This document shows, piece after piece, positions 25,401-36,127 of a stretch of DNA of 64,000 nt (its first letter is position 1; each line of letters begins with the position of its first letter). A model generated the notes under the pieces. The model was not told where the DNA came from and ran no database searches. It saw only the letters and a program-made list of their open reading frames with translations. A program made the translations under genes and the position numbers. The DNA lies in assembly GCF_964188355.1 (NCBI RefSeq), contig NC_134188.1, positions 25,635,536 through 25,699,535 on the forward strand, written 5' to 3'. Origin of the DNA: Buteo buteo (Eukaryota > Chordata > Aves > Accipitriformes > Accipitridae).

Positions 25401-28400
25401 TCCTTGGTTTCAAGTAGTTCAAGTGAGTGTCTCTTTCTGCCCCTGCAGCAGACTGGAGTATGAGAAACACCTTTGGCTTTTGCTCTCCCTCCTCTTTTAG
25501 CAAAATTTCTTTGCTCCACAATTTCTTCATCATAAAATAATTAGATTCTCATCATTGGTCCTCTGAAGAAGTTACAGTGAAACTCTGGTAAGTGCCATGA
25601 TAAAATAGTACTTCTCCAGTACCCTCCCTAAGCTGTGAGGTCATGTTTCGAGCCATTGGCCTGGCCTGAAATGAATGCCTGGTGTCAAGAGTTTAGTTGC
25701 GAACCAAGGGAATTACGAGTATCATAAAAGCTAGCGAGAGAGAGGTCTTCCTCTCCTCGTTTGGGCAGTCAGAAAATTCTGCAGACAGTGGCTGCAGCCT
25801 GGCCTCGTGTCATTAGGGAGAGGACTTGCCTTCATACATATTTGAGTAGTATCGGTTTGTCTGTTATAGATTTATTTTTAATGTTGTGTTTAATGTTGTT
25901 TGAAAAATTGTGAAGAGGCGATCTTGTTCAGAGGCGGCGGGTGCATGTCTGTATAATCGCACGCAAAATATAGTTTGCAAAGTACATTAGGACTCTTTGG
26001 CACTAAATGCAATATTATTATAGTGAATTTTTTCCGATCTATTTGACTTGTAGTTTTAAAAGGCTGATGAAATGTGAAAAAGCTAAAATGAGAAAACCCA
26101 GAGACTCAGGCAAGGAATTGATTTCTGAATAGACGGTACTTAGGATGCTCTCTTTAATTCCCAAGGCCCAGGTCTCTACACAATGGTAATGTGATAAATG
26201 AAAGCTCTGAATGTTTACAAGCTAACAATTAGGCCTCATAAGCACCAAATACCATTTTAATTCTGTGCATTGAACCTTAGCTAAATACGTTTCCAATTGG
26301 GAATGGATGGCAACGGCTTCCTTTGCTGGCCTAATAATTGTCACTGTAATTGTAAGTGCCGAGTCTTTGCAGCAGGTTTGAATGGGAGGCAGCAGCTGTG
26401 TTAGCAGGTGATGAATTCATTGCTCAGAGTGGCTGCTGCGTGCACTCCTGTGTTTCAGTATTTCCTTAATTCTGGTGCTTTCAGAGCGTTTGGAGAACAG
26501 AGAAGTCTTAGGCTGTGATGAAAACTAGCCCACCCCTAAATCCCGAGACTGTGGAAACAGGCCTAGGCAGCTTAGCTGCAAAATGAGGTGACTAGGAGAG
26601 ATTTATCTTACTGCAAATACCAGGGCACACCTGCAGCTACATAAGAGCCAGTCGCTTAGCCTTTACTCTCCGAGCTCAGGATGTGCCCTATAAGTGCCTT
26701 TATAGGGCTGAAAGCAGAGGTAGAAGGAACCGACTCATTTAACTCGTTAAGCACATTACCTGTTTGGGATGCGCAAGCCTTCAAGCTGATGCATCCTGGG
26801 AGATTGTGGGTATGTGATAGGTGATATCAGGTATGTGCTGTGTGATCTAAATCAAGGGAAAAGGGGAAAATGCTCCAGTCCTAGGCAAAACAGGAGAGGG
26901 AAAAGGAACTGCTTGCCAAGAGGAAAACACTGTGTGTGTCCATGCTAACTGGCTTCCCGCACCTCCTTTTGCATTACCACTGCAGTGCTAAAAGGAGGTT
27001 TTGTCTGGACATGAGTGTTTTACGCTTCACCTGCCACCAATTAAAAATAAGCATGAAAATGGGAACCGTCTAATTGTGCTACCTTCTCACATTTCTCCCT
27101 TTGTAAGGCATGACCTCCCTGCAGCTGCAAAGAGGTGAGCTGTCACCCCCAAAGCGAGTTCTTGGAAGGTCCCTGCCTCGCTGCTGGGCAGAGGTGCAGC
27201 AGCTCTTGCAAATGCAGAAAACACAGATGGTCCAGGTTACTTCTGACAGAGGCTAATGGGGTGACTAAGGAGGTGCCAAAAGTCTAATGTACACATGCAG
27301 ACATCTTAAACCAATTCCAGCACACCATTCCAGACCGTTCTGGCCCAAAAGGAGCCTTGCTTCTCAGGATCCAAAGTCCCAAATGGAAGTCCTCGCTCTT
27401 GGTGAAGTTCTCCCCCGTAGTGTGAGATTTGTGCAGCTGTAAAAATGTAACCACATAAATTATGTGTATTGTACTTTGTCATTTTGATTTAAAAAGAAAA
27501 ATGTGTGCACAGAGGTCTAGGCACCATCGCACTCTTTCGTGCTCTTTTTTCGTGCTATTTTAATCCATTTTGCACAAGCAGAGATTACTGGCATATTCAC
27601 CCATTTACATATTTGCAAATATTACATATTTGCCCAGCAGAGAGCTGGAGGACTATTTGTGAGGGTGCTGTGAGCTTGATGTCCAGGAATAGAGTTTAAG
27701 GAGCTGAGTGTCTGCTGCTGCTTGGGGCTGTTAAACTGAGTGTCCATGGGTTTTTGAGGCTTTCTTTGGAGCACGTAAGTAGGGCTTGCATGGAGTATAG
27801 GTTTTGTGCTGACTCTCAGCATGGTGCTGAGTGTCATTCAATTGGGATAAAACATATGACTCACAGGACATTGACTCAGCACTTAAATGAAATAGAAACC
27901 ATGTCCATCACACGAACAAGCTCTCTGCCCCCATCCTGGGTTTTGCTCTCCTTCTTTCCCTAATCCGCAGACCTGCTTCATTTCACGCTCACACCTGTAT
28001 TACACCAAACTCACCCCTTAGACTCCAGTGCAGCACATCTAGATTTGTGCCATTATTTTTAGGAGGGGAATCAGGATCAATTTCAGGAGCAGTTAATTTT
28101 TTAAAATTTAAATAGAGCAATATAAATAAATTCCTTACAGTTGCTAATACCACCAAGTCAGAGGTGCCAAATTCAGATTCATCTTCCTTAAATTTTGGAG
28201 CATTTGAGATCTGAGTCTACCCTTATGGTTCAGACTGGTTTACATATAGGACTATTGATGTCATGGTAGAAAGAATTTGCGGTGTTACACAACACACCTT
28301 TAGCAATAACAATGTTTTCTCTGCTCAAGGGAGAGACTAAGTCATGTCCCTTGTGTTCTGTCTCAGCAGATGGGGTAAAGATATCTATCGTCTGTGATGT

Positions 28401-28661
28401 TTTCAGTTTAAGACTCACATACCGTTTTAGGAGATGTGCAGATGACTGTGCAGAAAGCAGAATCAAAACGCATACCGTCTCAGTGCAAACAGGACAGCTA
28501 CAAACATGGAGCAAAGCATTTGGTACTGAGAGCACTTTAAGTCTGACTTTTGCAAGGAGATGCAGTTCAGCTCCGAGCTGTGTGCTGCTAGCTGCTTGGA
28601 GAAGCTTTAACTGGTCTCTGCCAAACTCCTGCAATGCAGTCCTGAATTCATCCCTTTCTTC

Positions 28662-28674
28662 TTTTTTTTTTTTT
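28662..28674. repeat. Homopolymer T tract (13 nt) in a pyrimidine-rich stretch
   Basis: T13 preceded by CCCTTTCTTC and followed by CCTTTCTCCTTTTCC; about 35 bases of nearly pure pyrimidine. Confidence 0.85.
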
Positions 28675-29163
28675 CCTTTCTCCTTTTCCATTTCACAAGT
28701 GGCTGACTGATCGCCAAGATCTTGGAGGGAAAGGGCTCCATCCTCCACGCGTGGATAATCCCGTGACTGATAGGCTGACACTGTGGAGGGCCAAATGCTT
28801 TCTTCTACCTTCCTACCTCCCCCTCTGCCCAGTGGGCAAGAAAAGTCTCATGCGATGGTGTCTCCAAACCCAAGGGCTGGAGAGACTTGCAATGAGCTCA
28901 CCCACTTAGTCGCTATACACTAAATATTAAACTTGGGCAAAAATCACCTTTTCAGCCAGCCCTTCCTCACGCTAAGTCACTGCCAGCATATTGTCAAAAG
29001 CAAAGTACCAGCACTGTGTATGAATCTAGAAAAAAGAGAATGGAAGAGGAGATGAATTTCTTTTTCTGTATAGTAGGAATATATATATTCCTTTTCTGCA
29101 TTGGACTGCAGAGCTAGTCCAATGGCTGCTCCTGGGTCTCTCATGGGTTGCAGTTCAAGATTA

Positions 29164-29305
29164 CTTTTTCTTTTCTTTTTTTCTTTTCTTTTCTTTTCTT
29201 TTCTTTTCTTTTCTTTTCTTTTCTTTTCTTTTCTTTTCTTTTCTTTCCTTTTCTTTCCTTTTCTTTCCTTTTCCTTCCTTTTCTTTCCTTTTCTTTCCTT
29301 TTCTT
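29164..29305. repeat. Long CT-rich tract, (TTTTC)n grading into (TTTTCTTTCC)n
   Basis: About 142 bases of almost pure pyrimidine on the + strand. The first half is pure TTTTC pentamers; the second half has C-enriched TTTTCTTTCC-type units. It is transcribed as a U/C-rich stretch of intron C-D, 1.7 kb before exon D. The apparent reading frames through it are artefacts of the repeat. Confidence 0.95.
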
Positions 29306-31029
29306 ATTGCTTTTTTGTTATTAGATGGGGTCTGTTGTCTTATTCCCCAGCTCAGAGTAATCCTGAAGAGGAGGATCAAGAGCTCCTCAACCATCTCTTC
29401 CCTCTGAGGTCTGATCAACTGTATCCCTCTCTAACACATTGCTCTCACCTATTCTTAAAAGCTTTGGGCAATGGGGTTTCCAGTGCTCCATCTGTTCCTC
29501 TGCTTGGAGCAACCATGGGCCTGGAAAATGTTCTCCAGCTTCTGACCTGAATCTTCCTTGTCTCCATTCCAGCTGATTACTTTTTGTAACATCCTCAGTA
29601 GACATGACAAACAATTAATTATCATCCTCTTCACACCAACCGTTGTCAGGGTGGCATCTTCCCACTTCTTTGTTTCCCCTCTTCTATATCAACTTTCTCT
29701 CTTAGATCATGTTTTCTAAGCTTGTTATCCTTAATGTATCATTTACATTACTTTATTATTCTGAGGAATGGTGCCCTTCACTGGACACTGTGGTCCATCA
29801 AAGGCTTACCACTGGGTATTGCTGGAGAACAAGTCCTCTCTGCTCACCCACCTTTCACTTTGCATCCTCAAGTGATATGTTTTCTTGATATGATCTTATA
29901 TATCATATAAATCATTCTTAAATGATATGCGGGCAGGACTTGAAAAAAGTGAAACATTTATCACCGATTGCTTGTGCTGGAATTTTTCTACTGTTTCTCC
30001 CTAACTATTTAAATATCCCTTCCCTGAAGGTCCATCTCATCAGAAGGTCCAACAGCTCTCCAGAGATAAGCCAGTAGACCTTCCTGCTGCTCTCTGCAGC
30101 CTCATTGCAAAGGTCCCATGCCAACCTTCTGCTCGTGGCTCAGTCTGTGACCCAAGGGCACCCTTTTTTGCAATACCACAAATGAGAGGCAGGATGGTGT
30201 TTTTGCTCTGTCGACTCAAGTGTCTGCTTCTCCTTCTTATTGAAAAATAACCCCTCAGCTTGTTAAGTGCTGTGGGACCTGCATGTATATAGCTTATTTC
30301 ATCTGGGTCCTGGTACACAGGTGTCCACATCACAGAAACCTTCCCAGATGGTGTTTATGTTGACTCCCTCATTGGTAAAGCCAAGGACACAGTAGGGGTG
30401 CAAACTGGACTGGTTTTTTACACTTTTAAATCAGTCCTTCCAGATGGTCCTAGGAACAGTAAAACGTAGACATGGGGCTCTCAGCTGTGCTCAGGGCTCT
30501 ATACCATGTTCACAAAGGACAGTTCTCTATCTGATATGGCCAATCTGGCAGGTCCTTGCTGCTACCTTAACATTACCTTTTAAAATAAGATTTTAAAAAA
30601 AAAAATCTGAAGAGCTCAGGACACAACCAGACAAAACAGTTGGTGGCCTTCCGAAACTCCTAGTTCTGCTAGACAGGATGCATGGGCCAGTGCTTTTCCA
30701 TAAGTCACAGCACAGTGGATGGGAAATAAAGTTACTTTTGTAAACAAGAGGCATAGTGCAGGTAAAAAGTATTGGAAGAATGTTGTTAAAATACAGGCTA
30801 ATACTTATTTAGTCATTTTCTGTTCTTTGCTTGATTTTCTTCAGCTAAAAGCTATGATTTTCTTCTCATGAAGCCAAAAAAGTCAAGACGGTCTGACAGA
30901 GTGACAACGCATTTTTCTCTGGGAAAAATCTGGGTGAAGACTTCAAGACTTGGTCTCTGCTTTATAGGATGATTGCTGTATCCCACTCCTCTGTTGATGC
31001 CATTGACTTCAATCCATCCTCCCTTTCAG

Positions 31030-31202
31030 GTATGACAGCTTTGGTCGCCTGACCAACGTCACCTTCCCTACTGGCCAAGTGAGCAGCTTCCGCAGCGATA
31101 CCGACAGCTCCGTGCATGTCCAGGTGGAAACCTCCAGCAAGGATGATGTGACGATAACAACCAATTTGTCGGCATCGGGAGCCTTCTACACCCTGCTCCA
31201 AG
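31030..31202 (+). CDS. TENM4: TENM4 exon D: YD-repeat barrel
   Basis: A 173-nt exon that completes a split Glu codon (GA|G), carries 57 codons (residues 424-480) and ends one base into an Asp codon with a good donor, GTGAGT. It begins YDSFGRLTNVTFPTG, a textbook YD repeat (YD-xx-GRL-T). It continues QVSSFRSDTDSSVHVQVE and DDVTITTNLSASGAFYTLLQ. NVT and NLS are candidate N-glycosylation sites. It forms beta-strands of the extracellular barrel. The acceptor is CCCTTTCAG. Confidence 0.96.
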
Positions 31203-34200
31203 GTGAGTTGGGCCACTATCCCTCTCCCGGCCAAGCTGCACACAATGGATTATCCATCAGGAAACAGGCATCGTCTTGATAATCCCAGCACCAAAAATCA
31301 CCTGCATCCTCAGTGCCCCAGAGCTCCCCACATGCTGGTACAGATGCACACTCACACCTACTTAGCCACATTCCCTAGCACCGTGGTTGCTCTGCAGCTG
31401 TTTTCTGCTTCATTTTCAGCCGGTCCCCTTGCCGTGCAGTCCTCATGCAGTACAGTCCTCCATCATCATTACCATTATTGTTATAACAAAAAGGGTTGCA
31501 TAAATCTAGCCGCACTTCCAGCCGACCCCTTTGCTTCAGTCTCTTAATGGCTTCCAACTTAACAGTTACTTTCCTCCTGGAGCAGACTTCCAGCTGGTTG
31601 CTGGAGATCTATCTCATTCTTTGTTCACTGGCTGTTCAAATATTCACAAGGAAGCATCCAGAAAAATGACCATCCCTGTCCCCAAAAAGGTCTGCGTTTG
31701 AGCTAAAGGGCTGGTGTGGAGAGGCACAAAGGAGAAAGGAGAGGGGGGCAGCCAGGGTAGGACTGGTGGGACCAGTTTGTCGCTGTTGGAAATAAGCACC
31801 GTTCTGCCGGTGATGGTAAGGCGGAGAAGTGAAGGATTGATGAGGTGGAGGAAAAGGTGATGTAGTGGGAAAGAAAAGAGGAATAAATAGCAGGGGAGCA
31901 CTGTGCTGACCTACTGGTAGGGACAGAAGTTGTAGTGCACAAACCATGCCAGCCTGGATCTCCGAGTTCTGCAGGCTGAAGCCTCCTTAGGGTCAGAGTG
32001 AGCCATCACTCCTGTTCCCTGGGGCTTGGAGAAAGGGAAGGGACTTTCAGACTCTGCTTTCTTCACTCCCCAGCTCTCATTCACTGTTAGTCTGTGCCTG
32101 ATGGCAACGGGGTGTCAAACATAATTTCCCCTTGTGAGGAACAAAGTGCTCCAAGTGAGACCAACGTGTTCCAGCATCACATTTGTTCCCACTTCCCTGG
32201 GACACACATTTCCCTCCCCCTCCCTGTAATAACAGCAAGCTTTCCTAAAAGAAAATGCCTGCTATGCCTGTACACTGCTTTTCCTGCCTTTGGAGAGGCA
32301 TGTTAATGTTAAGGTACTGTTGCTGTAGGGGAACACAATGGCTTTCTTATTCTTTACTTCAGCCTGCAAAGCGGATCCAACCCACCCTGCCCCATCCCAT
32401 CCACTCGCATTAAGACGTCTGGCAACTGCACAGACACGAGGTTGGCTTCACCTCAAGAGCCTAATTAAGCAGTAGAGCCCGCTGTTGGGGGCCCTTTAGT
32501 GAGATAATTGACTGTGATGTGATTTATACACCCAGAGCTGAAGGCATAGTTACATAATGGTGCCACGGTCAATTATCTCATTGTACTGCCCTCCAGCACA
32601 GGGCCGCTCTTGCCATTAGGACATGCCGTATTACAAACAGCTTAACCATCTTCAGAAGTATAAAATTACAAAACTGTTTGGATCTGAAGAAACGCACTTC
32701 TCTTAAAATGAAGATCTGGAGAGCGTTGCAGCGGAGGTGGCCTGCGACCTGCTGAGGTGGCTTTCCCACAGGCGTTAGGGACCGTGAATTCCCAAACTGA
32801 GGTAGCTGTTTGTTCATGGCAGTGCTGTAGAAAATTAAACAAGGGCCACTGGAGTTGCCCAGGGTCGTATTGAGCACAGCTGAAACCTAAGTTGCCTTCC
32901 AAGTGCCTCTCCAGCAGATAGAGCTGGAGCTGTTCTCAAGGTCTGTGAGTGTTTTGCCCACTCCATTGTTCTTCAGGGAAAATACATATTGCAGATTCCC
33001 TTTGCCTGAGAGGTGCTCGTGCATCTTCCTTCTGGACTCACAGCTCTCGCCAGCTTTCACAAATCCTTGGTGAACCTTTCAGAAAACCTGGATCACACTG
33101 TGAACAGGTGAGAACTGAGAAGGCATTTTCAGAAGGTTACGGATTCCTGTAGGATGGATTTAGGAGCCACTACAGCTAACAGGCACCTCAGCACCTCTGT
33201 GGGATTTTCTCCTCTGGACTAATGACAAAGTGAGCATTTGTTCAAGGCCAAAATAGGGCAGTAGTGCCCTAGAACCAAAGCAGCATAAAATACAGCATCC
33301 AATGGCCCCTGGGTTTCATGTAGCCCTTGAGAAATGCCTTCCAAAACCAGGGAAGAGTCTTCTCTTGGGAAAATGTTGAAAGTGGAGGATTTATATTCCC
33401 CACACTGTACCACACTGCTGGTGACAATCCACCACAACCCCTCTGTGGTGCTTATGAGACGTGGAGGGAACATCACGTCCAGTGAATTTCACAGAGACCT
33501 TCAAGCTTTCCCCTGCTTCCTGGTAAAGGATGACGGAGGGAGGAATACATTAGCTGTGCAGAGATATTTCAGATTTGATTTAAAGCACATCTCCTACCAC
33601 TTTCTCACCCAACCAAGCATCTGAGAACAAAAGTGTGACAGCCAGCTAACTGTCCCCCTTGTCTCCATTTGCAGAATCAAACGTGGAGTGGGTTTGATCC
33701 TGCTGGAGTCTATGTCAAAAGACCATCAACTTAAGTGCTCAGTGGTACAGCTAAAATACTTGGATCTACACCGTGGATCACTGCTGTATGTTTATAGTGG
33801 CAAAATCCAGTGCCACAGCAGTTTCACGCCGTCACTACTGTGTACAGTAAGTTGAGTTGTGGTCTTGCTGAGTTCAGGGTGGCAAGACTCCAGCTGGCTA
33901 CAACAGGAGCAGGATCAGACTCACAATAAGAAAGACCAACCGGTGTCAAGTTTCCTTTCCTAATTATACCAAACTGTGCTCTTTGCTGACCTATTTCATC
34001 CAGACGAGAGATGATAATTTCGCTGTGATCTCGTTTCCTGCTGAGCTATGGCAGAGCAACTGGTGAACAAAACCCAACTTGCCTCAGAACGGAAAAACAA
34101 TTGACATCATGAATTTGTAATGGGTGTTTTTATTCACAATTAGGTATTTATGGCAGACTGGGAGACAGAAAAGGTGCTATTTTCCAGCTTTTGAGGAGCT

Positions 34201-35064
34201 TCAGATAAGGCAATCTTTGTATAATGTGCTTTTAAAGCCATTCTGCACTGAGCAAGTCTCATGATTTCTTACCCTTCATGAGCTCCTCTCTGCAGAGAGA
34301 AATGCCAGCTGGAGATTCAAAGGATGGGCTTTCAGCCTGCCTGATTCCTGAAGGAGGTGGAAGAGATATTGTTCTTCTTTTCCACTCCTGAACTCCCAAA
34401 TCCTGGCCTCAAAATCTGCTGATCTTTCAAGAGCTAGTGGAGGCCAGATGTACAGAGATGTGTGGGAGCTTAGTGCCTCTGCTTTCTCTCCAAACATGAA
34501 GACTTCGGTTGCCTCCTGAAAGCTTTCCCAAGTGAAAGGGTTTGGCTGCTGTTTGGGGAACTGGTTAGCATTAACTCGCTGTGCAATTTCCTGTCACTTG
34601 TGAGACGGTGAATAAGCTGAGGAAAGTAGGTGGCCCCTCTTTTTCATATATTGTGGTGAAATTGGGATCTTTAGGATATAAAAGCATGGAAAGTTTTCAG
34701 CCTGCCTGTGATTTAAAACAAATATCTCACCACCCAGTGTTTTAGCCTAGAGGAAGAGGTTTGAACCTGCGTCCTTTGCTAGGGTACTACACGGGTCTTC
34801 CACTGGTGCCTTTTTTAACCTGTGTAAGACTTTTCTGCAAGAGTTTGAGGTGCAGAACCTCATCAGAATGAAAAAGACATTGTCCATCTTTACCTTCACT
34901 GATGAAACCAGTGTTTTGCTCACTGTGAGTGGGACGGGTGAGCGACAGAGCGCGTTTGCTTACAACCATCAGAAATGCTGATGAAGCCTGGATGAGGGAG
35001 AAAATGAAAAGCTGGAGCTGTATCATTGGGCAGCCCTTTGAAAAGATCTCTTTTCTCTCTTCAG
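31203..35064 (+). other. TENM4: TENM4 intron D-E
   Basis: 3.9 kb with no exon, CR1 copy or long microsatellite recognised. It contains the 13-bp inverted repeat and TAATTA-type motifs at 32460-32580. The frame is open from 34929 into exon E, but similarity and the TCTCTCTTCAG acceptor place the exon start at 35065. Confidence 0.85.
32500..32580. repeat. 13-bp perfect inverted repeat with homeodomain-type cores
   Basis: Arms TGAGATAATTGAC (32500-32512) and GTCAATTATCTCA (32568-32580) are exactly complementary and separated by 55 bases. Each contains an ATAATTG/CAATTAT core. Another CCTAATTAAGC lies just upstream (32460-32469). A regulatory role is only an inference. Confidence 0.85.
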
Positions 35065-35300
35065 ACCAAGTCCGAAACAGCTACTACATCGGCGCTGATG
35101 GCTCCCTCAGACTGATGCTCGCTAACGGCATGGAGGTGGCCCTGCAAACCGAGCCGCATCTGCTGGCTGGCACCGTCAACCCCACGGTGGGGAAGAGGAA
35201 CGTCACCCTGCCCATCGACAACGGCCTCAATCTCGTGGAGTGGAGGCAGAGGAAGGAGCAAGCGAGAGGGCAAGTCACCGTCTTTGGACGTCGGCTGAGG
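35065..35300 (+). CDS. TENM4: TENM4 exon E: YD-repeat barrel
   Basis: A 236-nt exon that completes an Asp codon (G|AC), encodes residues 482-559 and ends in phase 0 after GRRLR at donor GTAAGT. Motifs are QVRNSYYIGADGSLRLMLAN, MEVALQTEPHLLAGTVNP, KRNVTLPIDNGLNLVEW and RQRKEQARGQVTVFGRRLR. In teneurins this stretch is part of the spiralling beta-barrel shell, and NVT is a candidate glycosylation site. GC content and CpG density are higher than in the flanking introns. Reading continues open past the donor for 36 codons, but similarity to the family (RLR then VHNRNLLS in the next exon) supports splicing. Confidence 0.96.
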
Positions 35301-35715
35301 GTAAGTGAGAAGCTTGAGCAGTTTGGGACTCCGTTTCTCCTCTCATCAGTCCCCAGGCTCATGACAGAAAGGGACAGGGCTGATTTGTATCGTCTGCAAG
35401 AGGGATGAGGCTGCAGGACAGAGAACTAGCCGCTCATCCTCAGTGACACAACCTTTATGACTCGTATATATCCTTATGTGTCCTTATGTGCTGATGTTCT
35501 CTTAGCTGTCACAGGTAGTATTGCTGATTTGCCTACGAGTCCTCTGTATCACGGGGAACGCATGACCTCCCATCAGACATCGCAGATTTAACTGTCATGT
35601 CAGGCTGTTTAAGCAAGCAAGGGATGTTTATGACTATAAAATAGTGCACCAATTAATGTAGGTATTTTTACCTGTGCTGCTGGCAGTAATAGACCTGAGC
35701 TCCAAAAGCTTTCTA

Positions 35716-36127
35716 AGCATATGAGGACAGACTGAGAGAGTGGAGGTTGTTTAGCCTGGAGAAGAGAAGGCTCCGGGAAAACCTTATAGCAGCTTTCCAG
35801 TACCTAAAGGCGGCCTGCAGGAAAGATGGGGAGGGACTCTATCAGAGAATGTAGTGATGGGACAAGGGGTAATGCCTTTAAACTGAAAGAGGATAGACTT
35901 AGATTAGATATTAGGAAAAAATTCTTCACTGTGAGGGAGGTGAGACACTGGCACAGGTTGCCCAGAGAGTTTGCAGCTGCCCCATCCCTGGCAGTGTTCA
36001 AGGCCAGGTTGGATGGGGCTTTGAGCAACCTGGTCTAGTGGAAGGTGTCCCTGCCCATGGCAGGGGGTTGGAACTAGATGATCTTCAAGGTCCCTTCCAA
36101 CCCAAACCATTCTGTGATTCTATGATT
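35716..36127 (+). mobile_element. CR1 LINE 3' fragment (sense to TENM4)
   Basis: About 410 bases of the 3' end of a CR1 retrotransposon. An open stretch at 35826-36038 encodes the C-terminal end of ORF2 (motifs LDIRKKFFTV, HWHRLPREF, FKARLDGALSNL). After it comes the typical GATGATCTTCAAGGTCCC-TTCCAACCCAAACC tail and TTCTGTGATTCTATGATT terminus. It is 5'-truncated and not functional. The 5' border is uncertain by about 20 bases. It is in inverted orientation to the copy at 9693-9985. Confidence 0.93.

Larger units (their letters stand above)
20182..31029 (+). other. TENM4: TENM4 intron C-D (largest in the window)
   Basis: 10.8 kb with no supportable exon. It holds the second copy of the unnamed repeat (about 22072-22235), a TCCTA pentamer microsatellite (22414-22461), a 142-nt CT-rich tract (29164-29305) and a 13-nt T run (28662-28674). 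The stretch 25850-26370 is repeat-free and rich in AATTAG, TAATTG and ATTTTAAT motifs, so it may be conserved non-coding sequence. Confidence 0.8.

Noticed and set aside
28230..28781. 183-codon open frame on the - strand
   Set aside because: Includes a K/E run from a pyrimidine tract; no family similarity and overlapped by an equally open frame on +.
29101..29550. 149-codon open frame with long F/L/S repeats
   Set aside because: Created by the CT-rich microsatellite.
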